44,288 nucleotides of DNA from Bacteroidota bacterium (GTDB lineage: Bacteria; Bacteroidota; Bacteroidia; B-17B0; Aurantibacillaceae), in NCBI GenBank assembly GCA_013297775.1, contig JAAFIL010000029.1:1-44288 (forward strand). Direction: 5' to 3'. Position numbers and translations under genes: made by a program. How positions within the stretch are numbered: position 1 is the stretch's first letter; every line of letters begins with the position of its first letter. The notes under the pieces are model-generated. The model saw only the letters and a program-made list of their open reading frames with translations, was not told where the DNA came from and ran no database searches. Below are positions 7,753-16,211 of this stretch, one piece after another.

Positions 7753-8739
7753 TTAATGTAAAACTAATGTTTCTAGGAGGTGTTGTTCCACTACCCGACA
7801 AGCGAACCGTTGTTGCCAATGCGCTGCTAAATAGATTTGTTCGGGCTGCCCAGGTGTTGGCACTAATATAATATCGAGTGGAAAAAATAAATACAAATCC
7901 ATTAACGTACTGTAACCACTTCTACAAATTATAGTTTTACTACTAACAATTAATTGAGCCAATTTTTCGGGATGCATGCCATTAAGAAATGTGATATTAT
8001 CCCGAACGGCATCGCTCACATCGGTTTGTACAATGGCAATACGTTTTGTTGGGTATTTAGATGCACATTTAATAAACAACTCCTTAAAAATAGTTTGCTG
8101 CGGCTCGGGACCTGATAGTATTAACAAATAATCGTAAACAAGCGTTTGAAAGGGTATTTTTTTTAAACGACTAATTGGTTCAATATAACGTACCTTTATA
8201 TGAAACAAAGTACCATGCGATAAACGACCACTTAACGCCTGCGCTTCATTTTCAAAATCGGGTACCCACACTTCTTGAAACGCCGCCAAATAGCGTTGAT
8301 TTAAACGCTGTGCATACCGTTTAAAGAAAGGTGGCCTAATAAATAATTGATGTGTAACATACACCGAATGGATGGTTGAATGGTAGCATCCAAAACGATT
8401 ATCACTAATGATGTAATCAATAGGCTCTTCGTTTAGCAATTGATTTAGCCGCCAATGCTCTTGCGCAATAACCGATTGTATGGCTTTACGTTGCAAAAAC
8501 ACGGCCAACCATGCGGGCCAATAGCGGTGGTAATGAACATTGTAGGCGGGCAACTCAACACATTTTAAATGTGGAAATAGCGTTTTAAAAAATAATTGAT
8601 TAGCAGGTGTTACGCCAATAAGAACGGTATTATTAACTTGTAAGTGCTCAATTAGAGGCACACAACGGGTTGCATGACCAATTCCCCAATCGAGCGGAGC
8701 CATTAAAATACACTTATTGGTTATGGTGGGTAAACGCAT
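7753..8739 (-). CDS. Glycosyltransferase, GT-B fold (MurG/GT28-like)
   Basis: A 328-residue protein beginning with ILMAPLDWGIGHATRCVPLIEHL, the G-x-G-H-x-x-R acceptor-side loop of GT28-type and related UDP-sugar glycosyltransferases. The C-terminal half has LLILSGPEPQQ and the IICRSGYSTLMDLY donor-binding motif with the conserved glycine and serine/threonine, then PGQPEQ. Length fits the short Bacteroidota members of this family, which are annotated as uncharacterised UDP-GlcNAc transferase-like enzymes. Its ATG overlaps the stop of the L,D-transpeptidase gene by one base, so the two are translationally coupled. The overlap suggests an envelope glycan substrate, but that is inference. Confidence 0.82.
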   Translation of the reverse strand: MRLPTITNKCILMAPLDWGIGHATRCVPLIEHLQVNNTVLIGVTPANQLFFKTLFPHLKCVELPAYNVHYHRYWPAWLAVFLQRKAIQSVIAQEHWRLNQLLNEEPIDYIISDNRFGCYHSTIHSVYVTHQLFIRPPFFKRYAQRLNQRYLAAFQEVWVPDFENEAQALSGRLSHGTLFHIKVRYIEPISRLKKIPFQTLVYDYLLILSGPEPQQTIFKELFIKCASKYPTKRIAIVQTDVSDAVRDNITFLNGMHPEKLAQLIVSSKTIICRSGYSTLMDLYLFFPLDIILVPTPGQPEQIYLAAHWQQRFACRVVEQHLLETLVLH

Positions 8740-10418
8740 TACTTATAAATTAACTTCGCCATGCGTTCATTTTTACGATAAATATCTAAAAATAGATTCA
8801 AATTTAATGCAGAGTCGGCTTGCGCAGTGTAATAACGCACAAAAATGGGCAATGGTTTTCTAACATCAATGCGCTTTTGCTCGGTGCGTTCAAAATAAAC
8901 CGACAGCGTATCGTAAGGAATTTTAAGTGTGTCTTCGCGAATTAAAAAACGTGCCAAATCTTTAAACTGCTCTAAACGAATGCAGCCATGGCTTTGATAG
9001 CGGTAAAAGGTTTTGAAATAACGCTTACTGTTGGTATCGTGCAAATACACTCCATGCTCGTTCGGAAAATTAAATTTACAGATACCTAAACTATTTTCGT
9101 TGCCAATACGCTGCCTAAACTTGATTGGTAAATAATCTCGGCTAAATTTTTTGAAATTCATTTTTTTAATATCCATGGCCTCACCTTTACTGTTAACCAC
9201 TTCAAAATTTTTGCGTCGTAAATACGAGGTATCGCGCTGAACCGCTGGCAGTATCTCTTTCCAGGCAATGGAGTATGGCACACTCCAATATGGATAAATT
9301 TGAATAAAATTAATTTTACTTTTTAAAAGTGGTGTTGGTGTGTCGGGTTTGCCCACCACTACTCTACTCTTCATCACCAAGGTATCGCGTTTTTCTTTTT
9401 TATCGTATTCCCAAATGTGTAAGTCAGCACTCGGAATATTAATAAACGCATACCGTTGTGGAAACGGTGAAGGCTCCCAACGCCAATGCTCTAAAGCCAT
9501 TTCAATTTGTTGAATAGTAGCTTCTTTATTTAAACTAAGGGCTTGCTTGGTATATTTTCCCAACTTCCCATCGGGTTCTAAGTTGCGTGTACTTTGAAAA
9601 CGTTTAATTGCTTTTGCCAATTTTAAACTATCGGTTATAGGAAGCGAGTCTTCATAATACGAAACAGCTTTTAAACGCTTTGTAATGGCGGCTTTCCAAA
9701 GTAAGGTATCGGTTACTTTAACCGACGAAATGCTATCCCAGTCGAGGTTTTTAGTTTCTTCGAGGTAACGCTGCAAAGCTCCTTTTAAAAAATGATAGCC
9801 TTGATGTTTGGGTTCTAACGCTAACAAGGCCTTATGCAAACGGTTATTTTTTAAACCCAAATTCAAGGTATCTATCCAATGCGAATCTAGGCGCGCGGGT
9901 TGCCACAACGCCAAGGTGCTGTCGTTTAAAAAGCGACCTTTATTAACATGCGCTGCCAATAACAAACACGCGTCGGTGAGTAGCACTTCCGATTGCGCCA
10001 AAGCTGTAATGTTGTAACTCTTACTAACGCTATCAAACCATTTTAAACGCAACTGTTTTAAACTATTGTAATGATAAGTATTTGCATAAAGTCCATATCG
10101 CTGGGCATTGGCAATTAAAGCCCACACGCTATCGCCCAAGTTGGTTAACTTTCCTTTAGCAAAAAAGGAGGCATTGGTTTTGGTAGCAATGCTATCAAAA
10201 TATAAACAAGTACGAAGGGTATCACTTCCTAAAACAAATACACTATCCTTGCCTATCTTTTTATAAAATGCGTCAAGAGCCTTTATTAACAAGCCGTTCA
10301 CATCTTCGGGTGCATCGGTCTTTACCATAATATCGGTTTTCGATTTATCGCTATCTGAGTAGCATGCACTAAATGCTACTAAAAAAACAAACGCAATTAT
10401 GAAGAACTGAAATTTCAA
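8739..10418 (-). CDS. L,D-transpeptidase lipoprotein (YcbB/YkuD type)
   Basis: A 559-residue protein with a lipoprotein signal (MKFQFFIIAFVFLVAFSAC, lipobox AFSAC), a helical scaffold region, a peptidoglycan-binding-like segment (AIKRFQSTRNLEPDGKLGKYTKQAL, about 270-300) and a C-terminal YkuD catalytic domain. The catalytic motif is SHGCIRLE with Cys479, preceded by GVYLHDTNSKRYF. This is the architecture of YcbB/LdtD enzymes, which form 3-3 cross-links between meso-DAP residues or attach proteins to peptidoglycan in the periplasm. The start codon is TTG; no in-frame ATG lies upstream within the open frame, and the TTG gives an ideal signal peptide. The glycosyltransferase gene follows with one base of overlap. 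Confidence 0.92.
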   Translation of the reverse strand: MKFQFFIIAFVFLVAFSACYSDSDKSKTDIMVKTDAPEDVNGLLIKALDAFYKKIGKDSVFVLGSDTLRTCLYFDSIATKTNASFFAKGKLTNLGDSVWALIANAQRYGLYANTYHYNSLKQLRLKWFDSVSKSYNITALAQSEVLLTDACLLLAAHVNKGRFLNDSTLALWQPARLDSHWIDTLNLGLKNNRLHKALLALEPKHQGYHFLKGALQRYLEETKNLDWDSISSVKVTDTLLWKAAITKRLKAVSYYEDSLPITDSLKLAKAIKRFQSTRNLEPDGKLGKYTKQALSLNKEATIQQIEMALEHWRWEPSPFPQRYAFINIPSADLHIWEYDKKEKRDTLVMKSRVVVGKPDTPTPLLKSKINFIQIYPYWSVPYSIAWKEILPAVQRDTSYLRRKNFEVVNSKGEAMDIKKMNFKKFSRDYLPIKFRQRIGNENSLGICKFNFPNEHGVYLHDTNSKRYFKTFYRYQSHGCIRLEQFKDLARFLIREDTLKIPYDTLSVYFERTEQKRIDVRKPLPIFVRYYTAQADSALNLNLFLDIYRKNERMAKLIYK

Positions 10419-10581
10419 AATTTGTATCGAAAATAACCAAGTCTTTTGAATTAAACCAGTTAATTTATAAATTCCTCGTCCGAAGCCTACAAAAAACTAA
10501 AAGTAGAACTCCTCTAACCTTATAAAAGCTTTCATTTTGCCGTTCACTAATCAGAAAGAAATTAACCTAGGTTTCAATCAC

Positions 10582-10833
10582 TTATTTTAAAACTTGTTTT
10601 ATGGCTCCCGTTAAAAAGCGGTAAAAATAAATGGAGAGCAAGCATATAAAAAATAAAGACGTTAACAAGAAAGCTTTTGAAACAAACGTATCTAACAAGT
10701 GATTATACAAACGTTCTTTAGGCAACACCGCTGTAATTAAAAACCAAAGCACCATCACCACAATTAGAGCGATGATGATATAGACAAAAAACAAAAAAAA
10801 TTCTTTCAATATAAAACTCAATAATTTGGGCAT
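10582..10833 (-). CDS. Small two-helix membrane protein, unknown function
   Basis: From the ATG at 10833 the product is 83 residues with two hydrophobic segments (about 8-36 and 52-73) separated by a short polar loop (PKERLYNHLLDTF). An in-frame TTG at 10911 would add 26 basic residues (KKPKKQAV...). I prefer the ATG because the extension is of low complexity and the ATG places the first helix near the N-terminus. No family is recognised. It stands alone between the L,D-transpeptidase operon and the divergent DUF4255 gene. Confidence 0.55.
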   Translation of the reverse strand: MPKLLSFILKEFFLFFVYIIIALIVVMVLWFLITAVLPKERLYNHLLDTFVSKAFLLTSLFFICLLSIYFYRFLTGAIKQVLK

Positions 10834-10959
10834 TTTAACGGCCTGTTTTTTCGGTTTTTTTAAGCGATATCTAAAATAAGGCTTTCGGGCGAACTTTGCA
10901 AAACCCCTCAAAAAAATAAAATACTTGGCTCACAGTTTTTTTTTGTTTATTTTGGTGTG

Positions 10960-11541
10960 ATGATACACTCGTCTCTTAATTTTATAGCGAAAGAACTCAA
11001 TGCGTATTATAAAGATACCTTCAAAATTAACGACGATAGAGCCATTGTTTCTAACTTAGTTAATCACGATGGAACGGTGCCCATTACCATTAACGATAAA
11101 ATGGTGATTAGCCTTGTAAACATTGAGCAAGAGACCTCTGTGGCTAATCTTCCATTTTCTAAAAAAACCGATTCGGGGTATAGTGTTAAAAATCCACCGG
11201 TTAGCATTAATTTATACGTGTTATTTGCTGGCAACTTTAACAATTACGAAGAAAGTTTAAAATTTGTTTCGGCTACTATTTCCTTTTTTCAAAACAACAT
11301 TGTGTTTATGGGAGCCGATTATCCTGAGATGGGGCCTAACGTTTATAAACTCGTTTTTGAATTATTTAAAACCGATTACCAAAGCATGAGTTATTTGTGG
11401 AGTACTGTTGGTGCTAAATACATGCCCTCCATGAGTTATAAAGTGCGCATGTTAACCTTCGATGACGATACGGCCAAAGCGCGTGGCGGCTTACTTACCA
11501 AGCCAGAAATTAATACCGACATTGCCAACAACATCGGTTGA
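10960..11541 (+). CDS. DUF4255 (Afp16/Pvc16-like) contractile injection system protein, orphan
   Basis: A 193-residue protein (ATG at 10960; a GTG one codon upstream is also possible) with the DUF4255 layout: an N-terminal helix (SLNFIAKELNAYYKD), a strand block VISLVNIEQETSVAN, then PPVSINLYVLFAGNFNNYEESLKFVSATISFFQ, the most conserved segment of the family, and LFKTDYQSMSYLWSTVGAKYMPSMSYKVRML. In Afp and PVC particles the Afp16/Pvc16 protein caps the tube/sheath and controls particle length. No sheath, tube, baseplate or AAA ATPase gene is nearby, so the gene is an orphan here. The next gene is a T9SS-secreted protein 441 bases away with its own leader. Confidence 0.8.
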   Translation: MIHSSLNFIAKELNAYYKDTFKINDDRAIVSNLVNHDGTVPITINDKMVISLVNIEQETSVANLPFSKKTDSGYSVKNPPVSINLYVLFAGNFNNYEESLKFVSATISFFQNNIVFMGADYPEMGPNVYKLVFELFKTDYQSMSYLWSTVGAKYMPSMSYKVRMLTFDDDTAKARGGLLTKPEINTDIANNIG

Positions 11542-11982
11542 TTCGTTTTTAGAACTTTATAATAAGTTTTCATTCCAGATGGAACTAAACATTAAATTAA
11601 ATTAGTGTAAAAATTAACTCCAAAATCTATCTTACGCTTCATCGAGCATCCATAACACACTCACTTCTTCCTTTGCGAACTTTGCGCCTTTGCGTGCCAC
11701 ACCTATACAAAAGAACTTAACACCTTACACACTTCTTCCTTTGCGAGCTTTGCGCCTTTGCGCCTTTGCGTGCCACTTTTTCGATATTCCTTCCTTTGCG
11801 AACTCTGCGAACTTTACGTCTCTTTGCGTGCCATACCCGTTTTACATACAATTCACCGCTTCAAAATAAAATACTGCCCTATTTATTTAAAACCTCCAAA
11901 TTTACGCGCTTCACATACAAACCTAAGTTGTTCACATCATTTTCTTTTTTCATTCATCCTTTTTTGTATCTTTTACCTCCAA
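11542..11982. repeat. Leader region with three TTTGCG...GTGCCA repeat units
   Basis: The 441-base gap before the T9SS cargo gene holds three plus-oriented copies of a dispersed repeat, at about 11671-11699, 11739-11775 and 11793-11833. Each is a run of TTTGCG-type heptamer-like words ending in TTTGCGTGCCA. Spacers between copies differ, so this is clustering rather than a clean tandem array. A possible weak promoter element (TATCTTTT at about 11967) lies 8 bases before the chosen start. No convincing gene is present; the open frame running into the downstream gene from 11758 is made of repeat sequence. Confidence 0.75.
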
Positions 11983-14427
11983 ATGAAAACTATGAAAAAA
12001 TTTTACCTATGGTTATTATCAGGAACAGCAGCTATGTCTGTTCATTCAACGCAAGCGCAATGCGTAGTGCCTTTTTCTTTAACAGCTACACCCAACCCCA
12101 TTTGTGCGGGTGCGCAGGTTACACTAAACGCTACTGCCCCAACTAACTCTATTGGTTGGTACACTTCGCCAACAGGCGGGGTATCAACGGGTACCAGTGC
12201 AAGCGGTGCTAACTTTAACACAACAGCAGTAGCTACTACTACTTATTACGCCGAATCTTTTATTCCCGCTAATGTGGGCGGCACTACTACTTTAGTTTTT
12301 ACAGGTAGCGTTCAAACCATTATCGTTCCGCCAGGGGTTACCCAATTAACAGTAGCGGCGGCGGGTGCGCAGGGCGGTACTAACGGACAAGGTGCTTTAG
12401 GCGGCTTAGGCGGTTCAGCGGCTGGCATTTTAACCGTTACACCTGGCGACGTTTTAAGCATTTATGTAGGCGGCTCTAACGGCTTTAATGGTGGCGGTAT
12501 ATCTACTAACACTGCTTGCCCAACAGCAATTGGTGGCAACGGCGGTGGCGCATCAGATATTCGCTTAAATGGTGTAGCACTCACCAACAGAGTATTAGTG
12601 GCTGGCGGCGGCGGCGGTGCCGCAGGAAATCGAGTTAATACATGTGGACGTGGCAGCGGCGGCGGCGGCGGCGGCGGCTATTATGGCGGCGGCGGCGGCG
12701 CATCGTGGCCTCAAGCCTCAATTATAGTGCCAACAGGTGGCGATCAAGTAAGTGGCGGCATAGGTGGCACATCTAGTTTTAGTGTTACGGTCGGTTCAGC
12801 TAATGGATTCCCAGGGTCATTAGGTTTAGGCGGTAACGGAGGCATTGAAGTAGGTTCTAATCAAGCAGGAAATCAAATAGGTGCCACAGGCGGTGTAGGC
12901 GGCGGCACAGTTGGCAGCATAGGTATTTACGCTGGTAACTTTAGCGGGCAAAGTGGTGCTGGCGGTTCTAGCTACATTGGAGGCGTTTTAGCCGGCACAA
13001 CAACAGCTGGAGTGCGGTCTGGCGACGGACAAGTGGTTATCATTGGTTTATCAGGAGGTTGCGTTTCAGCTTCACGCACCCCCATTATAGTAACCGTAAA
13101 TCCTTCGCCTACGGTAAGTATTGTAGGCAGTAATTCGGTATGCGCCGGAAGTTCGGCAACCTTAACCGCCAGCGGTGCCACCACTTATTCGTGGAGTACA
13201 GGGGCAACCAGTGCTAGTATTAGCGTTACCCCTTCTGTAAATACAATCTATTCCGTTAACGGCACTAACGTTGGTTGCAGTGCCAACGCCAGTCAAACCA
13301 TAAATGTGAGTACCCCAACGGTAGCCATTGCAGGTGCATCCGTGGTTTGTTCAGGAAATAGTTTAACCTTAACTGCTAGTGGAGCCAACTCTTACTCGTG
13401 GAGCAACGGACCTAACACCGCTGTTAATGTGGTTAGCCCAACAACCAACACCATTTATAATGTAAGTGGAACAAATGCCAATGGTTGCGTAGGCATTGCC
13501 TCTCGCAGCGTTAACGTTGTTGCCGTTTCGGTTTCAATTGCAGGTCCTTCAACCGTTTGTGCCGGAAGCAGCGTGATACTTACTGCCTCGGGTGCTAGTA
13601 GTTACTCGTGGAGCAACGGCGCAACAACGGCAAGCATTAGCGTAACGCCTTCTGTTACTTCAATTTTTACTGCTACGGGTACAACCGCAGGCTGCGTAGG
13701 TTCTAATATTCAAACGGTATCTGTTACAACGGTTTCTGTTTCAATTACAGGTCCTTCAACCGTTTGCGCAGGCAGTAGCTTAACACTAACCGCCAGCGGA
13801 CTTACTACTTATACCTGGAACACAGGTTCAAATGTAGCTACCACTATTGTTAGCCCAACAGCAAATATTACTTATACCACCATGGGTACAGGTGTTGGAA
13901 GTTGCACGGCAATGGCCACCAAAGCGGTTACAGTTGTAGCTTTGCCCGTAGTTAATTTAATTGCCACACCAACAATTGTTTGTGTAAATGGAAACACTAG
14001 TACTTTAGCAACAACCCCTCCAGGCGGCGTTATTACAGGCTCTAACGTATCAGGAAGTGTATTTACCCCAGGTGCAAATGCCGGAACATTTACGCCAATT
14101 TATACATTTGTATCGCCTATTAGCGGGTGCACAGGAACTACAAGTACAAACATTGTGGTAAGTTTATGCACAGGTTTAAGCAGCCAATCCATCGGTGGAA
14201 CCCTTCAAGTCTATCCAAATCCAGCGCATAACAGCGTTACTATCGAATTAGATAATGGTGCCGAAAAAACAATAGAAATAATGGACTTAACTGGACGTGT
14301 AGTTTCAACACAACACTTTACAAGCAGTTCATTACTAGTAAACATTAGCCAATTAGCAAACGGTATTTATCATGTTAAACTCAGTAGCAACGGTGCTACT
14401 GAAATGATGAAGCTAGTAAAAGAATAA
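11983..14427 (+). CDS. Secreted glycine-rich / Ig-like repeat protein with T9SS type A sorting domain
   Basis: An 814-residue surface or secreted protein. The ATG at 11983 gives a signal peptide (MKTMKKFYLWLLSGTAAMSVHSTQAQ). Then follow an Ig-like/CHU_C-type segment (CVVPFSLTATPNPICAGAQVTL), a glycine-rich domain (about residues 100-360, with runs such as SGGGGGGGYYGGGGG), four to five Ig-like repeats of about 70 residues each starting near VCAGSSATLTASGATTYSW (about 366-720), and a C-terminal type A sorting domain (YPNPAHNSVTIEL...GIYHVKL...MMKLVKE). Such proteins are exported by the type IX system and attached to the cell surface or released. The glycine stretch is encoded by long GGC tracts. 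A frame open further upstream is non-coding repeat. Confidence 0.9.
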   Translation: MKTMKKFYLWLLSGTAAMSVHSTQAQCVVPFSLTATPNPICAGAQVTLNATAPTNSIGWYTSPTGGVSTGTSASGANFNTTAVATTTYYAESFIPANVGGTTTLVFTGSVQTIIVPPGVTQLTVAAAGAQGGTNGQGALGGLGGSAAGILTVTPGDVLSIYVGGSNGFNGGGISTNTACPTAIGGNGGGASDIRLNGVALTNRVLVAGGGGGAAGNRVNTCGRGSGGGGGGGYYGGGGGASWPQASIIVPTGGDQVSGGIGGTSSFSVTVGSANGFPGSLGLGGNGGIEVGSNQAGNQIGATGGVGGGTVGSIGIYAGNFSGQSGAGGSSYIGGVLAGTTTAGVRSGDGQVVIIGLSGGCVSASRTPIIVTVNPSPTVSIVGSNSVCAGSSATLTASGATTYSWSTGATSASISVTPSVNTIYSVNGTNVGCSANASQTINVSTPTVAIAGASVVCSGNSLTLTASGANSYSWSNGPNTAVNVVSPTTNTIYNVSGTNANGCVGIASRSVNVVAVSVSIAGPSTVCAGSSVILTASGASSYSWSNGATTASISVTPSVTSIFTATGTTAGCVGSNIQTVSVTTVSVSITGPSTVCAGSSLTLTASGLTTYTWNTGSNVATTIVSPTANITYTTMGTGVGSCTAMATKAVTVVALPVVNLIATPTIVCVNGNTSTLATTPPGGVITGSNVSGSVFTPGANAGTFTPIYTFVSPISGCTGTTSTNIVVSLCTGLSSQSIGGTLQVYPNPAHNSVTIELDNGAEKTIEIMDLTGRVVSTQHFTSSSLLVNISQLANGIYHVKLSSNGATEMMKLVKE

Positions 14428-14450
14428 AAACTAGTTATAGTTTACTGATT

Positions 14451-14502
14451 AACCCCTCATTTTCCAATTGTTTAAAAGCAATAGAAAGATGAGGGGTTTT
14501 TT
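14451..14502 (+). terminator. Rho-independent terminator of the T9SS cargo gene
   Basis: A perfect 10-bp stem, AACCCCTCAT at 14451-14460 pairing with ATGAGGGGTT at 14489-14498, is followed by a T run. It lies 24 bases past the stop of the glycine-rich protein gene and is a standard intrinsic terminator. Confidence 0.88.
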
Positions 14503-14531
14503 ATGCCTAATCTGTATAATCCTTAAATTGT

Positions 14532-14588
14532 AAATAGATAGTTGAAATCTATTTTATCTAACTCACTTTAAATTTTTCTGAGTTAGAT
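14532..14588. repeat. Two consecutive perfect hairpins
   Basis: AAATAGAT (14532-14539) pairs with ATCTATTT (14547-14554), and immediately after, ATCTAACTCA (14556-14565) pairs with TGAGTTAGAT (14579-14588). They follow the terminator and precede the repeat cluster. They may be a second terminator or remnants of a repeat; no T run follows the first. Confidence 0.5.
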
Positions 14589-14688
14589 GTTTTATTCTAA
14601 GGCTCCCGATTTCTTAAAGTTACGGTTAAATGGTTGGTGTGTTTTTAACTCTCTCAAAAGCTGTAAAGTGTAAAGCAACACCTCCCCC

Positions 14689-14822
14689 CTCGTCCTTGTT
14701 TGAGCGTTAGCGGAAACGAGGACGGGCTAAACGGGCGTTTGTAACGCCCACACCATTACTTTATCTGCGTTACAAACGCAGTTCTCAAACGTTCGCGTTA
14801 TGCTTCGCTAAACAAGGACGAG
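14689..14822 (-). repeat. 134-bp palindromic multi-hairpin element, copy A
   Basis: The element is bounded by CTCGTCCTTGTTT and its inverse AAACAAGGACGAG. Inside are GGGCGTTTGTAACGCCC and CTGCGTTACAAACGCAG, each a 7-bp stem with a 3-base loop. It is the reverse complement, nearly base for base, of the copies at 23790-23926 and 23979-24115 (strand is assigned relative to those). It has no open frame and no transposase, so it behaves like a MITE- or REP-type non-autonomous element. Confidence 0.85.
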
Positions 14823-14855
14823 GTGGGGTATAAGGTTATCCCTTCAATTTAGCAA

Positions 14856-15111
14856 GAACTCTTTTACGTGAGGGATAGAGGCGGCAGCCCAAGGCGGGCG
14901 TTGGCGTGCTTTTGTGCGAGCGAGGGGGCTGAGGCACGAAGACACCCGCAGCCGCAACAAAAGCCGCCAAAGCCGCATTGGCTAAAGCCGATAGCCCGAC
15001 CCCGACTCTCAATTTTAAGTAGATCGTTAACTACACCACAAGCCATTGGCTAAACCCATAAACTCAATGTAACAAGAGGGGGCACGCCCAAAAAATAATA
15101 AGTAGATTCAA
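14856..15111 (-). repeat. Structured GC-rich dispersed element, copy D
   Basis: A roughly 256-bp element matching 23337-23614 in reverse orientation. Conserved ends are GAACTCTTTTACGTGAGGGA at one side and a CACGCCCAAAAAATAATAAG block at the other; the segment between 14856 and about 15006 is GC-rich and closely matched, while 15007-15078 has diverged. Small open frames on both strands inside it are by-products of its composition. Elements with GGGCGTG...GTCGGGCT...ATCCCTCACG boundaries are, from memory, widespread in intergenic DNA of Flavobacteriia; I know no assigned function. Confidence 0.8.
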
Positions 15112-15205
15112 CTAACGTTTATGGAGTGCAACATTCAGAAACACGCTACAGCTTTCATTCAAAAGTCCACTTTCTCGAAATGTGTCATAACTTCTAAATA
15201 ACCAT

Positions 15206-15213
15206 TATATTTG
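15206..15213 (+). promoter_or_regulatory. Bacteroidota-type -7 element (TATATTTG) before the M23 peptidase
   Basis: TATATTTG fits the TAnnTTTG consensus recognised by the Bacteroidota primary sigma factor and ends 22 bases before the ATG at 15236. I do not see a clear -33 TTTG at the expected spacing, so the call rests on the -7 box. Confidence 0.5.
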
Positions 15214-15235
15214 TAATTATTGCTATTCATCCCTA

Positions 15236-16210
15236 ATGAGTAAGGTTAAATACAGGTTTAACACCAAATCGCTTACCTACGAACGTGCCAAGATTTCATT
15301 CAAAGAAATTTTTTGGCGCATTATTTCGTATTTGGCCACAGGTATTGTATTTGCCACAGCTACTATTATCATTGCTCGGCAGGTTTTACCCTCTCCTACC
15401 GAAAAAAAGAAAAACCGCGAAATTGAGGCTTTGCAATTGCAATACGATTTACTAAATAAAAAAATGGAGCAAGTGAACACCGTTTTAAAAGACCTCGAAG
15501 AACGCGATGATAATATTTACCGCACTATTTTTGAAAGTGAACCGCTCCCTAAAAGTATTCGTCAATCGGGTTTTGGCGGTAGCAACCGTTACAGTGTGTT
15601 TGATAATTACGACAATGCCGATTTACTTAAATTAACTACCGAACGCATGGATAAACTCACCAAACGCTTATATGTGCAGTCGAAATCATTTGACGAAGTT
15701 GTAAAACTCGCTAAAGACAAACAAAATTTAATTGCCAGCATTCCCGCCATTATGCCCATCAACTCTAAAGATTTAAGTCATGCCGTTACCAGCGGTTTTG
15801 GTTGGCGCACGCATCCCATTTACAAAACAGAAGAATTTCACCCGGGCATGGATTTTTCGGCTGAAACAGGCACGCCCATATACGCTACGGGCGATGGGGT
15901 TGTAGAGCGTGCCGATGCCATGGCACAAGGCTATGGCAACCATGTAGTGCTTAACCATGGTTTTGGTTACCAAACCTTGTATGGGCACATGAGCCGCATT
16001 GCAACGTCGCCTGGTAAAAAAGTAAAGCGAGGCGAGTTAATTGGTTATGTAGGTAGCACAGGTTTAAGTACCGCTCCGCACCTGCATTACGAAGTCATTA
16101 AAAATGGCGAAAAAGTGAATCCAGTTAGTTATTATTACAACGATTTATCGCCCCAACAATATCAACTCATGATAGAATTAAGTAAACGCTCTTCACAATC
16201 GTTCGATTAA
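15236..16210 (+). CDS. M23-family peptidoglycan endopeptidase (membrane anchored)
   Basis: A 324-residue protein with a short cytoplasmic N-terminus, one membrane segment (about 30-48), a coiled coil (about 53-90, KKKNREIEALQLQYDLLNKK) and a C-terminal LytM/M23 domain. Zinc and catalytic residues are visible: His202 and Asp206 in HPGMDFS, and His282/His284 in HLHYEV, so the enzyme is predicted active. It should cleave peptide cross-links in the periplasm. The coiled coil resembles regulators such as MepM/EnvC. The APC permease gene begins two bases after its stop, suggesting one transcript, and ftsE, whose product works with cell-wall hydrolases elsewhere, is nearby but convergent. Confidence 0.92.
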   Translation: MSKVKYRFNTKSLTYERAKISFKEIFWRIISYLATGIVFATATIIIARQVLPSPTEKKKNREIEALQLQYDLLNKKMEQVNTVLKDLEERDDNIYRTIFESEPLPKSIRQSGFGGSNRYSVFDNYDNADLLKLTTERMDKLTKRLYVQSKSFDEVVKLAKDKQNLIASIPAIMPINSKDLSHAVTSGFGWRTHPIYKTEEFHPGMDFSAETGTPIYATGDGVVERADAMAQGYGNHVVLNHGFGYQTLYGHMSRIATSPGKKVKRGELIGYVGSTGLSTAPHLHYEVIKNGEKVNPVSYYYNDLSPQQYQLMIELSKRSSQSFD

Positions 16211-16211
16211 C

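Larger units (their letters stand above)
14428..15235. other. 808-base gene-free region
   Basis: It holds, in order, the terminator, two hairpins, a copy of the weak motif near 14592, palindromic element A, structured element D, and the promoter of the M23 peptidase gene. I see no protein gene in it. Confidence 0.8.

Noticed and set aside
8739-10418. Calling the 559-residue protein a peptidoglycan-binding protein only
   Set aside because: An intact YkuD active site (SHGCIRLE, Cys479) makes it an L,D-transpeptidase.
11758-11982. N-terminal extension of the glycine-rich T9SS protein
   Set aside because: The frame is open but consists of repeat-derived sequence; a normal signal peptide starts at the ATG at 11983.
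14864-15053. Opposed 60-residue open frames in the GC-rich region (one reads MRDRGGSPRRALACFCASEG)
   Set aside because: They lie inside structured element D, and a related frame appears in the inverted copy at 23415-23600 with an indel-driven change. Composition of the repeat keeps frames open; Arg/Pro/Ala-rich products with no domain are expected by-products.
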